Assembly (NCBI GenBank): GCA_963710735.1 | Contig: CAVQBN010000004.1 | Span: 124,001-188,000 of the forward strand | Source of the DNA: FEN-1297 sp963710735 | GTDB lineage: Bacteria; Bacteroidota; Ignavibacteria; Ignavibacteriales; Ignavibacteriaceae | Reading direction: 5' to 3' | DNA: 64,000 nucleotides | Part shown: positions 46,182 to 54,960 of the stretch, piece by piece | Position numbering within the stretch: the first letter of the stretch is position 1 | How the letters are laid out: every line of letters begins with the position of its first letter | Translations under genes and position numbers: made by a program | Notes under the pieces: model-generated | What the model was told of the DNA's origin: nothing | Databases searched by the model: none | What the model saw: the letters and a program-made list of their open reading frames with translations, nothing else

Positions 46182-46421
46182 TTAATTGGTACTGTTCAAT
46201 TTCGAATCTATTAACCTTTGAAGCTCACCGATATTTTTCACCCTTAGAATTTCCAAACCTTTGAAATGAATGTCATAGTCTTTTTCAACTGCTAATATTA
46301 CATTTATATGGTTAAATGAATCCCAGCCCGGAACCTGGTTTGCAGTTGTTTCGTCTTTAAAATCAAAGTCGCTTAAATTTAATTCATTTAAAATAATTTT
46401 CTTTAGTCTTTCAGAAACCAT
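46182..46421 (-). CDS. Acyl carrier protein (second, MBOAT-associated)
   Basis: A 79-residue carrier with the phosphopantetheine Ser in VPGWDSFNHINVI. It lies between the SGNH gene and the MBOAT gene, 47 bases upstream of the latter, in the order of DltC relative to DltB-like partners. It is different in sequence from the ACP at 39854, so each operon has its own. Confidence 0.88.
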   Translation of the reverse strand: MVSERLKKIILNELNLSDFDFKDETTANQVPGWDSFNHINVILAVEKDYDIHFKGLEILRVKNIGELQRLIDSKLNSTN

Positions 46422-46450
46422 TTTATTCCCTTAAAAATAAAAATTCAGAA

Positions 46451-47941
46451 TTATTTAAAATCTTTATATGCTTTAATTAGCGCTTGTGCAATTAAGTCAC
46501 CTATTTTATCAGCTCCTTGCACCGAAGGATGTGTATAATCCATTAAAGCCAGGGGGGGATTAGCATTTACCCAGGCTTCCATTGAATTATATCCGCCCAT
46601 TGCCTCAAACAAATTCCAGAATGCAATCCCGGTTCTTTTAGCAATATCCTTCTGTACTTTCAAAATAAGCGGTATATTCGGATCGGTGACAAACCTAGTA
46701 CCTCTTTTAACTGATTTATCCCCTACTCCAATTAACAAAATACTGGTCTTAGGAAAAACTTTCTTTAAGTTGTTTATCACTTTTACCATTTGGTTTGCGT
46801 ACCAGGTATTATCCTGAGAGCTAAAACTGGCTTCATTTGCCCCGAAGGATAAAATTATTAATTTGTAATTCATCAGCTTGCTGAATTGTTGAAATGATGA
46901 TTCCTGTATTTTTGTAAATCCCAAGCCGGTATTTCCCCTCCACGGGAAATTATCAACATAAACTCCGTTTCCGGATTCAAGGCTAACACCATAAAAATAG
47001 GCCTGATCTTTTTCGCTTGTTGTTAGTTTGAATGACTGAGCCTGCGCGTTAGAGGCATCCAAAACTAATTCTTGCACAGTGTTACCCGCTTTGAGATTTG
47101 CAGTCTGGTCTGCTGTACCGTTAAATGAATAATTTATCGAAGAATTTTTTGCATCAGAATAATAAAGCGTTGCAGTACTGAAAGTTTTTAAATTTGCAAT
47201 TCGATCGGTTGTTGAATATTTGACCCAGCTAATCCCCTGAGGAATAAAAACGAAACCATTTATACCCAGAGGAAGATTTTGCGGATTTGCGGTTAGTACA
47301 GAAATCGTCTTCCAATTATCTGAAAAGGATTGTTTGGTTGTCATCCTAAATGAAATATCCTGCGAGGTGATTGATAAAAATCCGACTCCCTTTCCTCCGA
47401 ATTCATTCTGCAGATTTTTTCGTATGTTTGAAGTAATTTCATCTCCTTCAATACCTGAATCTCCGTAATGAGCAACTCTAATTTTTTCGTTTTCTGATTT
47501 TTTTAATTCATCAAAAAAATATTTCATTTGATCTAAATTTCCGGTTATAGGCTCATCTTTAATATTAAGTTTTTGCTGGTCAAAGTTTATTGATTTTCCA
47601 TCCTGGTATAATAAATGTCTGGTATCTGAAATTATTTTGTTTATGGGATTAAGAGAAAAGCCGGCTGAAAGCTTTTCGAATTTTGAGGTAGTATAATTAT
47701 TTACTTTGTAATTTTTTTCAACATAATCAGATTTATCCTTTAATGAATTTTGGTTAAAACTTTGAAGTGAATCCGGTTTTATATCCATAAATAAATCAAC
47801 CGGTTTTATGGTATAGCCAAATATGGTAACGCCATTGAAAAAGTAACCTAAAAGCATGATAAAAACTATAGTAAAAGCAATTAATAAGAGAGGTTTATTT
47901 TTTTGAGCAGTAGAAGACATATTTAGAATATCCTTTATCAA
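46451..47941 (-). CDS. Membrane-anchored SGNH/GDSL-type hydrolase (DltD/AlgJ-position protein)
   Basis: A 496-residue protein with an N-terminal transmembrane helix (residues 17-37). The SGNH blocks are HYGDSGIEGDEIT (catalytic Ser), SFGANEASF (Asn) and DYTHPSVQG (Asp-x-x-His). The N-terminal 140 residues are not assigned. In MBOAT-ACP-SGNH clusters this protein is a periplasmic partner that transfers or processes the acyl group. It starts the - strand operon, 29 bases upstream of the ACP. Confidence 0.82.
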   Translation of the reverse strand: MIKDILNMSSTAQKNKPLLLIAFTIVFIMLLGYFFNGVTIFGYTIKPVDLFMDIKPDSLQSFNQNSLKDKSDYVEKNYKVNNYTTSKFEKLSAGFSLNPINKIISDTRHLLYQDGKSINFDQQKLNIKDEPITGNLDQMKYFFDELKKSENEKIRVAHYGDSGIEGDEITSNIRKNLQNEFGGKGVGFLSITSQDISFRMTTKQSFSDNWKTISVLTANPQNLPLGINGFVFIPQGISWVKYSTTDRIANLKTFSTATLYYSDAKNSSINYSFNGTADQTANLKAGNTVQELVLDASNAQAQSFKLTTSEKDQAYFYGVSLESGNGVYVDNFPWRGNTGLGFTKIQESSFQQFSKLMNYKLIILSFGANEASFSSQDNTWYANQMVKVINNLKKVFPKTSILLIGVGDKSVKRGTRFVTDPNIPLILKVQKDIAKRTGIAFWNLFEAMGGYNSMEAWVNANPPLALMDYTHPSVQGADKIGDLIAQALIKAYKDFK

Positions 47942-48227
47942 TTATCACGATTATTTTAATATTGAACCGATTTCATTTTAATAAATTACAAAAACAATTT
48001 ATAAAATTTCCTTTTATATATTAAATATATGTGGATATATTTTCCAAATAGGTCATAAAATCATTTATCTTTGCATGATTTGGAAAACATATCTGCTTAA
48101 TTAATCTCTTCAAATATTGATGGTTTATCAATTTATAAGTATATTTTTATTATACGAAAGTAAGATTTAATTTCAGTACCGAAATTATAAATTAATTCAT
48201 TATAAGAAAAATAACTGAGGACAAATT

Positions 48228-48335
48228 ATGGGATTACAACCAGCTGGAATTGTATTTATGGCATTAGCTTGGGGAGTAATTATTACTTTAACTATATTTT
48301 GTTTCTATAGGGTTTTCCGCTCAGAAAAAAAATAG
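48228..48335 (+). CDS. 35-residue small membrane peptide
   Basis: A short ORF starting at ATG 48228 with GAGGAC upstream. The product MGLQPAGIVFMALAWGVII... is a single transmembrane helix with a small charged end (RVFRSEKK). The size and layout resemble MetS-type transporter small subunits, but no transporter is adjacent. It is followed 7 bases later by a clean hairpin terminator, supporting it as a real transcript. Function unknown. Confidence 0.6.
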   Translation: MGLQPAGIVFMALAWGVIITLTIFCFYRVFRSEKK

Positions 48336-48342
48336 ATAAAAA

Positions 48343-48371
48343 AAAGAGATGAGTTTTACACCCATCTCTTT
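48343..48371. terminator. Bidirectional terminator
   Basis: AAAGAGATG (48343-48351) and CATCTCTTT (48363-48371) form a 9-bp stem with an 11-base loop. It serves the small-peptide gene (+) and the phosphofructokinase gene (-), with A/T runs on both sides. Confidence 0.75.
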
Positions 48372-48390
48372 AAGAAAAAATTGAAAAGAT

Positions 48391-49774
48391 TTATGGCATC
48401 AAGCTGCCATTTTCGCCTTTAACTTCTTTCACTTTAATAGACTGCCACGGTTTATGCGCCTCATTATTTTCAGCGGCAGCTAAATTTATTTTACCATCTT
48501 TCAAATTTTGATAAAGTAAATCGCTTTCCATCAAATAATAAAATTGTTTTTGAAATTCCTCTAAAGAAATACCGCAAGTTGCCGCATACTTTGCCAAGTT
48601 CATGCGGATCTTCAAAATCAGCCTGATTTAATCTTAGCATATATCTTCTTGCAATATAAAACGATTCTGAAGAAGGATCGACTAACCTAACTCTAGTCTT
48701 TTTTGTAACTGGATCAAGAATGTCAGCAAAATACATTGGAACAAAACGGCCGTTTTGAATAGAAACCATTGCTCCGGAACCGCCGGTTAAAATAAATTGT
48801 GCCGCTGCAAAACCTAAATCTCTTGTATATTCCATATCAAACGGAATAGGATCGGCGCAGCGTAATTCATAGCCGATATTTTTTGCAACGACAGTAGTTT
48901 TAATTCCAAATTCTTTTAACCGTTCTTGAACTTTATACTTAAGAATTTCCCCAAAATTAATTTCTGCAATTCTTATATTATCATGTGCATCCCGTTCAAC
49001 ATTTACCAGCGATTCAAGGTCTCCTGGATTTAAATGTTCAACTAAACCTTCGGCTATAATGGCTACACCATCTTTTCTGCCGTAGCTCAATCTTTTGATG
49101 ATAGCACCGACAAGTATATCAACTATGTGCATTAACCTAATATCGGTTCCGGGAAATTCTTCCGGGATAAGTGTTAAAGTAGCACCTGTCGCTTTTCCAA
49201 TGCCCAAAGCTAGGTGTCCTGCTTTACGTCCCATTGAAACAACAAAATACCATCTTGAGGTAGTTTGTGCATCAACCATTAAATTTTTAACTACTTCTAC
49301 TCCTATATGCCGCGCTGTCTGAAAACCGAAAGTTGGAATACCGTGAGGCAAATCCAAATCATTATCAATTGTTTTGGGAACATGCACTACTTTGATTCTG
49401 CCAGAAGCCATTTCATCAACTTTAAGTGCACTAAAAGCCGTGTCATCACCGCCGATTGTAATAAGCTTATCTACGTTTAATCGTAACAAGGATGTAACAG
49501 TATTTTCTAGATGCTTTTTATCTTTTGTAGGGTTATTTCTTGCAATACCAATATAAGAACCGCCTCTAAAATGAATACGGCTTACATTTTCAATAGTTAA
49601 CTCTTTAACATGTGAAATGTCGCCTTCCATAATCCATTTAAATCCGTCTTTTATGCCAATAACTTCTACGCCTTCTAAAACAGCTCTAATGGTTGCAGCG
49701 CCAATAACGCTGTTTATTCCAGGTGCTGGACCTCCTCCAACTAATACCGCCAATCTTTTGGGTGCAATGGACAT
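48391..49774 (-). CDS. pfkA: 6-phosphofructokinase, PPi-type motifs, frameshifted near the C-terminus
   Basis: Phosphorylates fructose 6-phosphate in glycolysis. The upstream frame covers GGGPAPGINSVIG, GGDDTAFSA and VPKTIDNDLDLP. ATP-dependent PfkA has GGDGS and GTIDND; the Asp in GGDD and Lys in PKTIDND instead are the markers of PPi-dependent enzymes. The last 60 residues (LAKYAATCGISLEEFQ...) continue in another frame; the frame breaks near 48595-48600 (HE then LGKV or LAKY), and total length is one base over a multiple of three. The frameshift is likely a sequence error. Length when joined is about 460 residues. A strong AAGGAG precedes the start. Confidence 0.85.
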
Positions 49775-50107
49775 CGTCTCAACTCCTTAAATTGAAAAAT
49801 TTGCTTTGTGAATATTTTTATTAAAGATTCCGTTATTTTTTCTAAATGATGTTAATTATAAAACATCATAAAAAATCTTTTTTTAATCATATCAAAATAT
49901 GAAAATTTCTTTGCTCTATCCACAATTTCTTTTATACCTAAATCAGTACAAAACAAATGCTTTACTTTTAAGTTGATAAAAGAATAGCGGGTTTGCTAAT
50001 TCCCGCTTTAATTCGTTTATAAAATTGATCTGAAAAACCAGTGAATTTCGTTAAACCTTTTTTTACTGAATAAGATTTAACAGTAAACAATTAATACTTA
50101 GTAAATT
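49775..50107. other. 333-base intergenic region
   Basis: Gap between the helicase gene stop and the phosphofructokinase start, both - strand. It holds the helicase terminator at 49986-50007 and presumably the pfkA promoter. No ORF stands out. Confidence 0.6.
49986..50007 (-). terminator. Terminator downstream of the helicase gene
   Basis: AGCGGG (49986-49991) and CCCGCT (50002-50007) form a GC-rich 6-bp stem with a 10-base loop; on the - strand ATTCTTTT follows. It is about 100 bases past the stop of the helicase gene. Confidence 0.6.
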
Positions 50108-52291
50108 CTATAATACTTTTAGTTTAGCAAACTTTAACATTAATTGTTTTACATTATTCCCTTCGAAAACAACTGTGGCTTTCTGCATATCGCCGGCACC
50201 GGTAACTTGAGTTACTTTTCCTAATCCGAATTTTTCATGCATTACTCTGCTTCCGGGACGAAGTGATTTATTGTCCTGATCGAAATCTTCATAATCTACA
50301 TTTTGAAAATATTCGTAATACATTTCCTTTTTAGATTTACGCACTGAGGATTTTCTACCAATTCCTCCATTTACTTCAGAGTATGTTGATGGATCTAGTT
50401 CATCAATGAATCTTGATCTGCTCTGATAAGCTACTTCACCAAAACGATATCGTGAACGGGCGTGGGAAATATATACTTTCTTTTGTGCACGGGTTACTGC
50501 AACATAAAACAACCTTCGTTCTTCTTCTAATGTTGCATCAGAACTAAATCTATTTGAAAGAGGAAAGATATCTTCCTCGCAACCGGAAATAAATACAACC
50601 GGAAATTCAAGTCCCTTAGAACTATGTACGGTTAAAAAAGTAACAACATTTTTTTCTTCACTGTAAGAATCTACATCAGACATTAATGAAACATCTTCGA
50701 TAAATTGTTCCAGCTTTGCATCTTTATTTGAATTTGAAAATTCACTTAATGCCGATAAGAGTTCGTTTATATTCTCCCATCTTGCCATTGATTCCGGAGT
50801 ACGTTCTTCTTTAAACATCCTTAAAATACCAAGCTCATCTACCAACACTCTGGAAAGTTCGCCTACCGAAAGCTTATCCTTTAATTCTATATATTTATCT
50901 AAAAGAATTTTAAATGCTTTTACGTTCTTTTGAATTCTCTCTTTAATATCTATAACTTCAAATACTCTTCCCATTGTCTCGAACATTGTTAAATTCAATT
51001 TTCTAGCAAAAGCAATCATTCTTTTGATAGTTGTACTACCAATTCCTCGCTGAGGGAAATTCATAATCCTGAGTAGACTTTCCTCATCGTTTTGGTTTGA
51101 AATAACACGCAGGTAAGCAATTATATCTTTAACTTCTTTGCGTTTATAGAATTCAACACCGCCTATAATTGTATAAGGCATTTTTTCTCTTCTAAAAATA
51201 TCTTCCAAGGCTCTGGATTGAGCATTAGTCCTATAAAGAATTGCAAAATCTTTTAAGGATAATTTTTTCTTTGAGATCTCTTGTTTAATATATTTTGCAA
51301 TCTGAAATGCCTCGTCTTTTTCATCTGAACATTTTAACAATGTTAGCTGTTCACCGTCATTATTTTCAGTCCAGAGAGTTTTAACTATTTGGGATTTGTT
51401 GTTTTTAATTATTGAATCAGCAGCAGCCAATATATTTTTTGTTGATCTATAGTTTTGTTCTAACTTAAAAATTTTATGTTTCGGAAAATCCTTTTCAAAA
51501 TTCAGCATATTAGCCAGGTTTGCCCCGCGCCAACTATAGATGCTTTGCGCATCATCTCCGACAAGCGCAATTTTGCCGTCCTTTGAAACCAAAAGTTTTA
51601 ATATTTCATACTGCGCCTTATTAGTATCCTGAAATTCATCAACTAAAAGATATTCAAATTTCTTTTTGTATTTCTGATGAATTTTTGGATTTTCATTGAA
51701 TAAATCTATAGGCTTTAACAATAGATCATCAAAGTCCATAGCATTATTTTCAATTAGCCTTTTCTGGTACTCAACATATATTTCGGCAACTTTTTCATCA
51801 ATAAAAGATTTTACATGATGTTTTTTATATTCATCAGGCATAATCATATGATTTTTTAAATTGCTTATTTTATGTCTAACGGAGTTAGCTGTTATTCCTT
51901 CAATATTTATATCAAAATTAGAAATGATATTAGAAACCAGAGATAAAGAATCCTCGGTGTCGTATATAGAAAAATTACTTCTATAATTTAATGAACCGGC
52001 TTCAATCCTAAGGATGCGAGCAAATATTGAATGGAAGGTCCCCATCCAAATATTATCAGCTTTGGCACCTACCAACTCCCTAATTCTTTCCTTCATTTCG
52101 TTGGCAGCTTTATTTGTAAATGTTAACGCTAAAATACTTTCCGGCTTGTAGCCGATGTCGATTAGATAAGCAACTTTGTAGGTTAGCACACGGGTTTTGC
52201 CGGATCCCGCACCAGCTACTATCATTTGAGGCCCATTATCGTATTCTACGGCCTTTTTCTGTTCGCTATTTAAAGACTTTAAGTTAATCAT
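50108..52291 (-). CDS. UvrD/PcrA-type ATP-dependent DNA helicase
   Basis: A 727-residue SF1A helicase for repair and replication restart. All motifs are seen: VAGAGSGKTRVL (I), TFTNKAANEMKER (Ia), LLVDEFQDTNKAQYEIL (II), VGDDAQSIYSWRGA (III), LEQNYRSTKNIL (IV), TVHSSKGLEFPVV (V) and VAVTRAQKKVYIS (VI). The C-terminal tail with a GLGKVTQV motif is PcrA-like. There is no nuclease extension. Confidence 0.94.
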   Translation of the reverse strand: MINLKSLNSEQKKAVEYDNGPQMIVAGAGSGKTRVLTYKVAYLIDIGYKPESILALTFTNKAANEMKERIRELVGAKADNIWMGTFHSIFARILRIEAGSLNYRSNFSIYDTEDSLSLVSNIISNFDINIEGITANSVRHKISNLKNHMIMPDEYKKHHVKSFIDEKVAEIYVEYQKRLIENNAMDFDDLLLKPIDLFNENPKIHQKYKKKFEYLLVDEFQDTNKAQYEILKLLVSKDGKIALVGDDAQSIYSWRGANLANMLNFEKDFPKHKIFKLEQNYRSTKNILAAADSIIKNNKSQIVKTLWTENNDGEQLTLLKCSDEKDEAFQIAKYIKQEISKKKLSLKDFAILYRTNAQSRALEDIFRREKMPYTIIGGVEFYKRKEVKDIIAYLRVISNQNDEESLLRIMNFPQRGIGSTTIKRMIAFARKLNLTMFETMGRVFEVIDIKERIQKNVKAFKILLDKYIELKDKLSVGELSRVLVDELGILRMFKEERTPESMARWENINELLSALSEFSNSNKDAKLEQFIEDVSLMSDVDSYSEEKNVVTFLTVHSSKGLEFPVVFISGCEEDIFPLSNRFSSDATLEEERRLFYVAVTRAQKKVYISHARSRYRFGEVAYQSRSRFIDELDPSTYSEVNGGIGRKSSVRKSKKEMYYEYFQNVDYEDFDQDNKSLRPGSRVMHEKFGLGKVTQVTGAGDMQKATVVFEGNNVKQLMLKFAKLKVL

Positions 52292-52469
52292 AAACCCTGT
52301 AAATATTTATTAATTTGTTCGATTTAAACTGCAAATATATGGAATTATCACTCGAATAAAAAGGAAAGAAATAAGTTCATATTGGAAATTTCCCTAATTA
52401 AATGGAAGGTTTTTGAATTATTTTGTCCAATTTTTAAACAATTTAAATCTTAAATTAAAGGTTGAAGTG

Positions 52470-52497
52470 TTGATAATACTTTTTTACATTATATATT
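52470..52497 (+). promoter_or_regulatory. Candidate sigma-70-type promoter of the ferritin gene
   Basis: TTGATA (52470-52475) and TATATT (52492-52497) with a 16-base spacer, 40 bases upstream of the ferritin ATG. Each hexamer differs from consensus by one base. A reading from sequence only. Confidence 0.45.
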
Positions 52498-52536
52498 CAA
52501 TACTTAAGCAATTTCAACAAATAAAAGGATCAAGCT

Positions 52537-53031
52537 ATGGTAAAGGAAAAAGTTCAAAATTCGTTAAATGAGCAATTAAACGCCGAATTATATTCTTCTT
52601 ACGAATATTTAGCAATGGCAGCTTATTTTGAATCGGAAAATTTAAGTGGATTCGCAAAGTGGATGACTTTACAGTCGCAGGAAGAATACGGCCACGCAAT
52701 GAAATTTTATAATTATCTCCTCCAAGCGGGAGGTAAAATAAATCTGACTCAAATTAATTCCCCGAAGGTTGGCTGGAGCTCAGCTGAAGAAGTTTTTAAA
52801 GATACATTTAAACACGAACAAAAAGTTACAAAGTCAATTTATGCACTTGTTGATCTGGCAATTGCGGAAAAAGATCATGCAACAAGTATTTTTCTCCAAT
52901 GGTTTGTAACCGAGCAAGTCGAAGAAGAAGCAACTGCACTAAAAATCTTAGATAGAATTAAATTAGTTGCAGATAATATGAGCGGTTTGTTATTTCTCGA
53001 TCATGAATTGGGACAGCGTGCAGCTCATTAA
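52537..53031 (+). CDS. Ferritin
   Basis: Iron-storage protein, 164 residues. The ferroxidase ligands are in LNAELYSSYEYLAMAAYFE, the SQEEYGHAMKFYNYL pair and VTEQVEEEAT. The arrangement is that of prokaryotic (FtnA-type) non-haem ferritin. AAGGAT is at a good distance before the ATG. Separate transcript with strong terminator following. Confidence 0.95.
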   Translation: MVKEKVQNSLNEQLNAELYSSYEYLAMAAYFESENLSGFAKWMTLQSQEEYGHAMKFYNYLLQAGGKINLTQINSPKVGWSSAEEVFKDTFKHEQKVTKSIYALVDLAIAEKDHATSIFLQWFVTEQVEEEATALKILDRIKLVADNMSGLLFLDHELGQRAAH

Positions 53032-53060
53032 TATTAACAGATAAATTTGGAATGATTTAA

Positions 53061-53096
53061 AAACGAAAACCTCTTTTTAATAAGAGGTTTTCGTTT
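53061..53096. terminator. Strong bidirectional terminator between ferritin and nuoF
   Basis: AAACGAAAACCTCTT (53061-53075) and AAGAGGTTTTCGTTT (53082-53096) form a perfect 15-bp stem with a 6-base loop. It serves the ferritin gene and, on the other strand, the nuo operon, which stops at 53114. Confidence 0.85.
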
Positions 53097-53113
53097 GGCT
53101 ATATGATAAAAAA

Positions 53114-54436
53114 TTATTCTTTAATTTCTGCTAACGGGAATGCTGTATTTCTCATTGAGTGAACCTTATTAGCAACAGGCAGCATAACTTCCTGGCTGAC
53201 TCTCTTCTCAAAATAATCTCTGAAACGAGTAACCATATATTTAACCGGCCATGCAGCTGCTTCGCCTAGAGCACATATAGTGTTCCCTTCTATATTGTTA
53301 GCAACTGATACCAGCAAATCTAAATCATGAACTGAACCTTCTCCCCTAACTATTCTATTCAATATCTTAAGCATCCAGCCTGTACCTTCGCGGCACGGTG
53401 TGCACTGTCCGCAGCTTTCGTGATAATAAAATTTTGCTATTCTTGCTAAAACTTTTACCAAGTCAGTATCTTCATCCATAACCATCACGCCGGCAGTTCC
53501 GATAGCAGTTCCATATGCTTTTAAAGATTCGGCATCCATTTTTACGCCTTCAATCTGTTCTCCTCTTAATGGCGGCATTGAAGATCCGCCGGGAATTACA
53601 CATAATATTTTTTTATCACCCGGAACACCTCCGGCGTATTTGTATATTAAATCAGTTAAGAGCGTACCGGAAGGAAGCTCATATACACCCGGTTTGTTAA
53701 CGTGTCCGCTTAATCCGTATAAAATTGTTCCAGGATGTTTTGGTTCGCCGATTTTCGAAAACCATTCCCATCCCTTATTGATAATAGCAGGAACATTAGT
53801 AATTGTTTCAACATTATTAATTGTGGTCGGATTTCCCCATAAACCATTTTGTGCAGGGAATGGTGGTTTTACTCTTGGATATCCTCTTTTTCCTTCTATT
53901 GAATTCATTAGTGAAGACTCTTCTCCGCAAATATAAGCCCCTGCACCTTTATGTACATAAATATCACAATAAAATTCAGTACCGAATTTCTCTTTCATCT
54001 TTTCACCGACATAGCCGGCTTCGTACGCATCGGATAAAGCTTTCTCAAAAAGTTTAATCCATTTATGATATTCGCCTCTTATATAAACATACGCTGTCTT
54101 TGCCTGAATGGCATATGCGGCTATTAATATACCTTCAATTAATTGATGCGGATTAAATTCGAATATTTGTCTGTCTTTAAATGAACCCGGTTCGCTTTCG
54201 TCGCCGTTGATACAAAGATATTTCGGCTTGTCGTTAGACTTAGGCATGAAACTCCACTTCAATCCAGTTAAGAAAGCAGCTCCGCCTCTTCCTCGTAATC
54301 CTGATTTTTTTACTTGATCAATTATATCATCTGTAGATTGGGCATAAGCTTTTTTTACAGCAGTATAACCGCCATTCTGTTCATAGACATTTATAATATG
54401 GAGATCTTTAATATCTGGTAATACAATTTTTTCCAT
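53114..54436 (-). CDS. nuoF: NADH-quinone oxidoreductase subunit F
   Basis: The NADH/FMN-binding subunit of complex I, 440 residues. FMN/NADH binding motifs GLRGRGGAAF and GAGAYICGEESSLMNSIEG, and the 4Fe-4S cluster motif ESCGQCTPCREG are seen. It directly follows nuoE and is the last gene of this nuo block. nuoG and the membrane subunits do not follow: a strong terminator begins 18 bases downstream. Confidence 0.95.
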   Translation of the reverse strand: MEKIVLPDIKDLHIINVYEQNGGYTAVKKAYAQSTDDIIDQVKKSGLRGRGGAAFLTGLKWSFMPKSNDKPKYLCINGDESEPGSFKDRQIFEFNPHQLIEGILIAAYAIQAKTAYVYIRGEYHKWIKLFEKALSDAYEAGYVGEKMKEKFGTEFYCDIYVHKGAGAYICGEESSLMNSIEGKRGYPRVKPPFPAQNGLWGNPTTINNVETITNVPAIINKGWEWFSKIGEPKHPGTILYGLSGHVNKPGVYELPSGTLLTDLIYKYAGGVPGDKKILCVIPGGSSMPPLRGEQIEGVKMDAESLKAYGTAIGTAGVMVMDEDTDLVKVLARIAKFYYHESCGQCTPCREGTGWMLKILNRIVRGEGSVHDLDLLVSVANNIEGNTICALGEAAAWPVKYMVTRFRDYFEKRVSQEVMLPVANKVHSMRNTAFPLAEIKE

Positions 54437-54919
54437 TTAATTTTTACTTTTTAGGGATTCTAAAATTTGGTCTAACTTTTGTTTATCAAGATTTTCAAAA
54501 TAATCTTCGTTAATGGCAATCATGGGAGCAGTGCCGCATGAGCCCATACATTCTACTTCTTCCAATGAAAACATTTTATCTTCTGTTAAGCCGCCGTTAT
54601 CGATTGTTAATTTTGCTTTCACATGATTATATAAATCGTAACCGCCTCTTAGCATACAGGATACATTTGTACAGACTTGAAGATGATATTTACCCATCGG
54701 TTTCTGATGATACATTGTATAAAATGTGACAACACCTAAAACATCTTCAGTAGTCATGTCTAATATAGAAGCAACTTCTATCATTACTTCCTGGGATATC
54801 CAGCCGTTTTGCTCCTGCGCCAAATATAAAACCGGCATAACTGCAGCCTGTTTGGTAGGATATTTTTTTAGGAGATTCTCAATCTTTCCTAAATTCTCTT
54901 CCGTAAATTTAAATTCCAT
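54437..54919 (-). CDS. nuoE: NADH-quinone oxidoreductase subunit E
   Basis: The 2Fe-2S subunit of the NADH module, 160 residues. The four Cys are in VCTNVSC and VECMGSCG. It directly abuts nuoF. Confidence 0.94.
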   Translation of the reverse strand: MEFKFTEENLGKIENLLKKYPTKQAAVMPVLYLAQEQNGWISQEVMIEVASILDMTTEDVLGVVTFYTMYHQKPMGKYHLQVCTNVSCMLRGGYDLYNHVKAKLTIDNGGLTEDKMFSLEEVECMGSCGTAPMIAINEDYFENLDKQKLDQILESLKSKN

Positions 54920-54960
54920 TTTTATTTATTCTTTTGAATAATGACTTTTTGTTTTCTATT

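Noticed and set aside
48066..48073. TATCTTTG, matching the Bacteroidota -7 promoter form TAnnTTTG
   Set aside because: It is about 155 bases before the small-peptide start and no matching -33 element could be seen; too common by chance in AT-rich DNA.
53515..54057. Open frames antisense to nuoF
   Set aside because: They follow the codon pattern of nuoF on the other strand and have no start signals.
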